Shown piece by piece: positions 59,981-64,000 of a DNA stretch of 64,000 nt; the first letter of the stretch is position 1; every line of letters starts with the position of its first letter. Source of the stretch: Tipula vernalis (taxonomy: Eukaryota > Arthropoda > Insecta > Diptera > Tipulidae); NCBI GenBank assembly GCA_958295665.1, contig OY282560.1, positions 265,098,641 through 265,162,640 on the forward strand. Direction: 5' to 3'. The notes beneath the pieces are model-generated. The model had not been told where the DNA came from. It did no database searches and saw only the letters and a list, made by a program, of their open reading frames with translations. A program made the translations under genes and the position numbers.

Positions 59981-62900
59981 TAGTATTTATAAATAATTTA
60001 GTATTAAGAGGAAAAGCACACATGGAAACAAAGCAATCGAAACAAAAAAAGAAAAAAGAAGTTGCTTCCATTAGGCATAAAAACCTCTTAAATTTTTTCA
60101 AACAATTTCCACCTCGTGCTTACACATTCTATTTTGAGCAGTAGCTCATTTACAATAAAATGTACAGCACGAGGTGAAATAATATAAAAATTAAAAATTA
60201 ACAAAATAACATGGTTATTAAAAATAAATTAAAAAACTACGTATTGCCCATCAATCACGCCACTCCAAAAATTTTGACCTAAATAATTTGGCCGATCCTA
60301 ATCTCTTAATTTCCAATGGAATTGAATTCCAAAGGGAAACTCCCCTAACACAAAATGACGCGTTTAACGACCTACAACAATTTTTAGCCGGAATTAGGCG
60401 GAAGTTAGAGGAATGAAACCTACTAAACATTAATTTCCTATATAGATAACAAGGCTCCTTAGCTTTAAGAAGTTTAAAAATAAAAAGACAAACGCGAAAT
60501 TCGTAAAAAATAGATAAACTACATTCTAAAACAAGGCTAGAGTAGGCAGAAATATGATCGAACTTCCTAATACCAAAAATAAACCTGGTACAAGCATTGA
60601 AACATCTTTGGAGAACATTCATATTTTCCTGAAGCATACCGAATAAAACTATGTCACCGTAAATAAAATGAGGAAGAAGATAAGACAAAAACAATTTTTT
60701 CCTAAACTGACTATCAGAAAATCCAACCACTTTATACAAACAACTAAGCATGCCAAAGACCCTCTTACTAATAGTAACTAAATGGTCACCCCAAGTAAGA
60801 GTTTTATTAATAACTAAGCCTAAATCCCTAACAGTATTTGAATATACAATTAGCGAACCTTGCAGAAAAATACCAGGAAAGGACGAGGTATCTAACGGTT
60901 TTTTATAAATTATAATCGACTGAGATTTATCCGCGTTTAAAACAAGCCTGTTAGAGACCGACCAGCGAACGATATTACTTAAATCTTCATTTATCAGACA
61001 AATATTCCTAACAATAGAATCCTGATCTAAACGACTATTTCTATAAATTTGAACGTCATCAGCGAAAATATGAAATGAACAATGTTGAATGGAGGATTCT
61101 ATGTCATTTATGTACATAGAAAATAATAGAGGACCCAGCACTGAACCCTGAGGCACGCCGGAAATTACAGGAAGGAAATCAGACAAGGAATTGTCGAAAA
61201 AAACTGCCTGAGAACGATTAGAAAGATAGTTAAAAATCAATTTGGCAGCAGAAAGCGAAAATCTAAACTGAGATAAGAGTTTATTGAAAAGAATTCTGTG
61301 ATTAATAGAATCAAAGGCCTTAGAAAAATCTAACAAAGTTAAAGAAGTTAATTCCCTATTATTCATATTACGCCTAATATCATCACATACATTTAATAAC
61401 GCAGTAGAAGTACTATGAAATTTTCTAAACCCAGATTGGAAGCAACTAATTAAACTATTGCTATGTAAATGCGATTGAATTTGATTTTTAACAACTATCT
61501 CGAAAGCCTTAGAGAGAGAACTTAAAATGCTAATTGGCCGAAAATGGGATAGCTCTAAAGGATTACTGATCTTTGGAATCGGGATTATTTTACTTAGCTT
61601 CCACTGATCTGGATAGGAAGAGGACGTGAGAATAAAATTGAAGATATGTAACAAGTATTTTGAGACGAAAGGGAAAACTACCTTAACGAATTTTAAATTG
61701 ACGTTATCCAGACCAGAAGATTCCGATTTAACCTTCCAAATAGCAGATTGTAAATCCTCGAGAGAAATATTTGAAAACGAAAACGAATTAGAGGACGCGT
61801 TAGAGAACAAATCGACGGAACTACTGCCCGAGTTCAGACTAGAGCAAAAATAACTATTAATTTCATTGGGTTTGAAATCCCCACTTGAACTAATCTTGCA
61901 TTTACCTAGGCCTAAATTACGAACATTACGCCAGAAAACCTTGGGAGGAAGAGAGGAGTCTAACTTGTCCTTGAAAAAATTACGTTTAGCAATTCGAATT
62001 AACCCTACAACTCTGTTACGAGCCTGCTTGTAATCTAAATGAGACTGACTATTAGGACACCTTTTCCATACACGATATTTACTAACTCTAATATTTATGG
62101 CATTCGAAATTTCCTGAGACAACCAAGGCGGAGATTTTGCTTTGCAAGTAACCTTTTTAAGCGGAACGCAACTATTAAACACCAAACTAATATACGAGTT
62201 GAAAAATTCTATTTGGCTAGTTGCCGAACTAAGGCAAAAAATATCCTCCCAAGGAACTGAGTTACAAACTAAGTAAAGGCGGGAATTGTCTATACTAGAA
62301 AAATCTCTAAAGCTAAAACTCTTAGGTTTAGGTGGAGAGTAAGAGTTTACAGAAAAAACTAAAAGATCATGATGGGATCCCATACCGAGAGACAACTGAT
62401 TGAAAAAACAAATAGAGTTATTAGTAAAAGATATGATATGATCAATAAGGGAATAAGATGCCCCGCTAGCGGTTGGACAAGAAAACGTTGGTGCCACAGT
62501 GTTGTGTACGGATAAATTAAGACTATTTAAAAGATTCAAATAATCCCGAGGGAAGCCGGTCTTTTGGAGTATATCGAAATTAAAGTCACCTGATATATAC
62601 ATTTCATCGAATCTACAAGAGAAATAACTAAATAAACTTTCTAAGTCTACAAGTGATTTTTTAAATTTGGCATACGATCTCTTACTAGTTTTTGGTGGGT
62701 TATAGATGGTACCGACTAAGATTTTACGACCATTAATAAAAATATTGACAAATAAAAACTCTAAATCCGATACTAACAATTCTGAAATGGAAGAAGGTAT
62801 AGTAACTAATCTAGCCTTAATGTGATCTCCTACAAACATACATAAACCACCATAATTAAGGGGAGGTACCGCTCTATCTTTCCTAAATATATTATAACCT

Positions 62901-62985
62901 TTGATGGCCAAAGCTAAATTAGGGATATTCGGATTTAAAAATGTCTCAGAGAAACAAAGAATGTCCACGGAAGCACCATTAAAAA
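59941..62985 (-). mobile_element. 5'-truncated LINE with (TTTA)n tail
   Basis: Its ORF2 reads on the minus strand and its 3' end is a run of TTTA units on the plus strand (59944-59981), i.e. a (TAAA)n tail. The 5' end stops within the endonuclease at about 62985. ORF1 and the leader are missing. A clear target duplication was not found. Confidence 0.8.
60251..62985 (-). CDS. LINE ORF2: APE endonuclease (N-truncated) and reverse transcriptase
   Basis: An open stretch of about 905 codons without a stop. The first in-frame text is NGASVDILCFSETF; the usual first roughly 20-30 residues of the endonuclease are absent, and there is no ATG at the homologous start, so this copy is truncated. Endonuclease motifs are ILCFSETFL, ISGDFNFDIL and GSHHDLLVF. 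RT motifs are SSGLDNVNLKFVK, FRPISILSSLSKAFE, FQSGFRKFHST, LLDFSKAFDSINH, GVPQGSVLGPLLF and the catalytic FADDVQIY. The C-terminal block includes RGVSLWNSIPLEIKRL, as in CR1/jockey-superfamily LINEs. It differs in sequence from the LINE at 31946-41008. The intact frame implies recent insertion. Confidence 0.88.
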
Positions 62986-63219
62986 TGTGACGAATTTATG
63001 GTTTTGTTTACTTTGCATGCTTGATTTGGCAGGGAAAGAGGTCCATGAACTGAGTTAAGGATTTTTTGAATTGTTGATTGGGTGCAGGATTTTGGTGGCA
63101 GACATCTCTTCAATAGGTGAATGATGCTAATTGGATTTTTATTTAGGTAGTCTATTGTTTTACAAGTTTTATTTTTGAGTTGCGAAAATGACTAATGAGA
63201 AGGAAATCATTCGAATATG
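62986..63219. other. Flank of the LINE, unassigned
   Basis: T/G-rich DNA of the same character as copies A and B. No gene was recognised. Confidence 0.35.
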
Positions 63220-63408
63220 TACACTATCAGACATAAATATTTGAACGACGTCCGGGATTAATCACTGGAGCTGATTTTGGGGTAGCTGAGTTTGCTACTC
63301 GTGCAAATTTCCGCTCAGTCGGCTTAGTTGCAAGTCGTGCGCGTCCACAACGAGGCTAATTATATCAAAGTGCCATAGTTTGTTCAAGTATTTTTGTCTG
63401 ATGGTGTA
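63220..63408. mobile_element. Small TA-flanked MITE (about 189 bp)
   Basis: TACACTATCAGACATAAATA at the left matches the complement of the right end (ATTTTTGTCTGATGGTGTA) with three or four mismatches. TA forms the outer edge on both sides, as in mariner-type insertions. The inside is GC-richer, with no ORF. Confidence 0.75.
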
Positions 63409-64000
63409 GTTGCTATAAATTATACTTAATTATATATAATAGTTAGATTGTCTCCAAGCTGTAGAAATACTGGTGAATTCTCGCTCAGCGTCCAGGAGCT
63501 CCAAGCGTCCTGCTGTTATGTAGCGTAGAAGTTGTATTGTCTTGTGATATCTGTTTTGTTTTATTTATCACTAACTAATTTATATAGGTTGGTTTCTATT
63601 AATTAAGTGGGAAAGCAATTTAGTTTTCAGAGATACCTGGGAAACTCTATTTGAGTTTTGTTGGTAAATATTATCTATAGGTGCATGTGGTACTTGACTG
63701 AATTATTGATATTCTGGACTTTTTTGCGTAGTATCATGATCAATGTTTAAATTATATTATATAGTTTTATAAATAAATAATTAATTTCAACATTATTGGT
63801 TTCCTTTTGTTTGGATCTGTGGGAAATTGCCGATTAGTTTAAATTTGGTAGTATGGTTAAGTATATATTTTCAACTTTTTGTTTTTAAATTTAGTTGCGG
63901 TAGGTAGGCAATTGATTGACTTTCTGCAGGAGGGCGGTAACTCGTCAAACAACTGCTGTGAATTTGAATTATAACTTGACAATTTAAAATTTTTAAATAT
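63409..64000. other. AT-rich DNA, no recognised gene
   Basis: I see no ORF, repeat or RNA gene that can be supported in the last 600 bases. Confidence 0.5.

Overview
The window looks like insect (at least arthropod) nuclear DNA. It is strongly AT-rich, and the coding sequence I recognise belongs to transposable elements: PIF/Harbinger with a MADF-BESS partner, BEL/Pao, an errantivirus-like Ty3/gypsy remnant carrying env, APE-type LINEs, Tc1/mariner, THAP/P-type, a tnp2-like (CACTA-type) element, MITEs and a Foldback-like giant. I found no convincing host gene, tRNA or rRNA. The species cannot be named from this sequence.

Layout. 1-3920 is a complete PIF/Harbinger transposon with an intact five-exon transposase (+) and a multi-exon MADF-BESS gene (-). 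4343-10822 is a BEL/Pao LTR retrotransposon on the minus strand with 405-bp LTRs (5 differences), a CCGCC target duplication and a broken pol. It sits in or beside an older Harbinger-like relic (10964-11455), itself neighboured by a LINE scrap. 13130-14090 is a Tc1 relic, followed by a long (TA)n. 15900-18777 is a decayed THAP/P-element-type transposase, and 19356-19910 a long-armed MITE. 19911-23262 is largely unassigned. 23263-23540 is a near-perfect palindrome. 23700-26447 is a decayed two-gene tnp2-like plus DUF4806 transposon. 27000-27420 is a THAP fragment. 28380-31160 is a truncated env-bearing gypsy remnant.

31946-41008 is an almost full-length jockey-like LINE (8-bp target duplication, poly(A) tail). 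Its ORF2 is split by a 5,226-bp inverted-repeat element (32766-37991) that itself contains a mariner-like relic and a MITE. 41017-45264 is AT-rich with MITEs. 45265-59760 holds two diverged direct copies (A and B) of an unknown roughly 0.9-1 kb sequence. Copy A is split by 2.2 kb of MITE-rich DNA. Copy B is split by a 10,498-bp Foldback-like element (48448-58945). 59941-62985 is a 5'-truncated LINE with a long intact ORF2 and a (TTTA)n tail, and 63220-63408 is a TA-flanked MITE.

The most striking system is the Foldback-like element. It has nearly identical 214-bp termini, each followed by a head-to-tail array of a 173-bp satellite in opposite orientation (about 8.8 copies on the left, 29 on the right). 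The right array shows a 519-bp three-unit higher-order period. The middle is a diverged copy of the same element family that interrupts the LINE ORF2, and a 10-bp perfect target duplication flanks the whole. All structure is from reading the sequence; family names rest on motif recognition without database searches.
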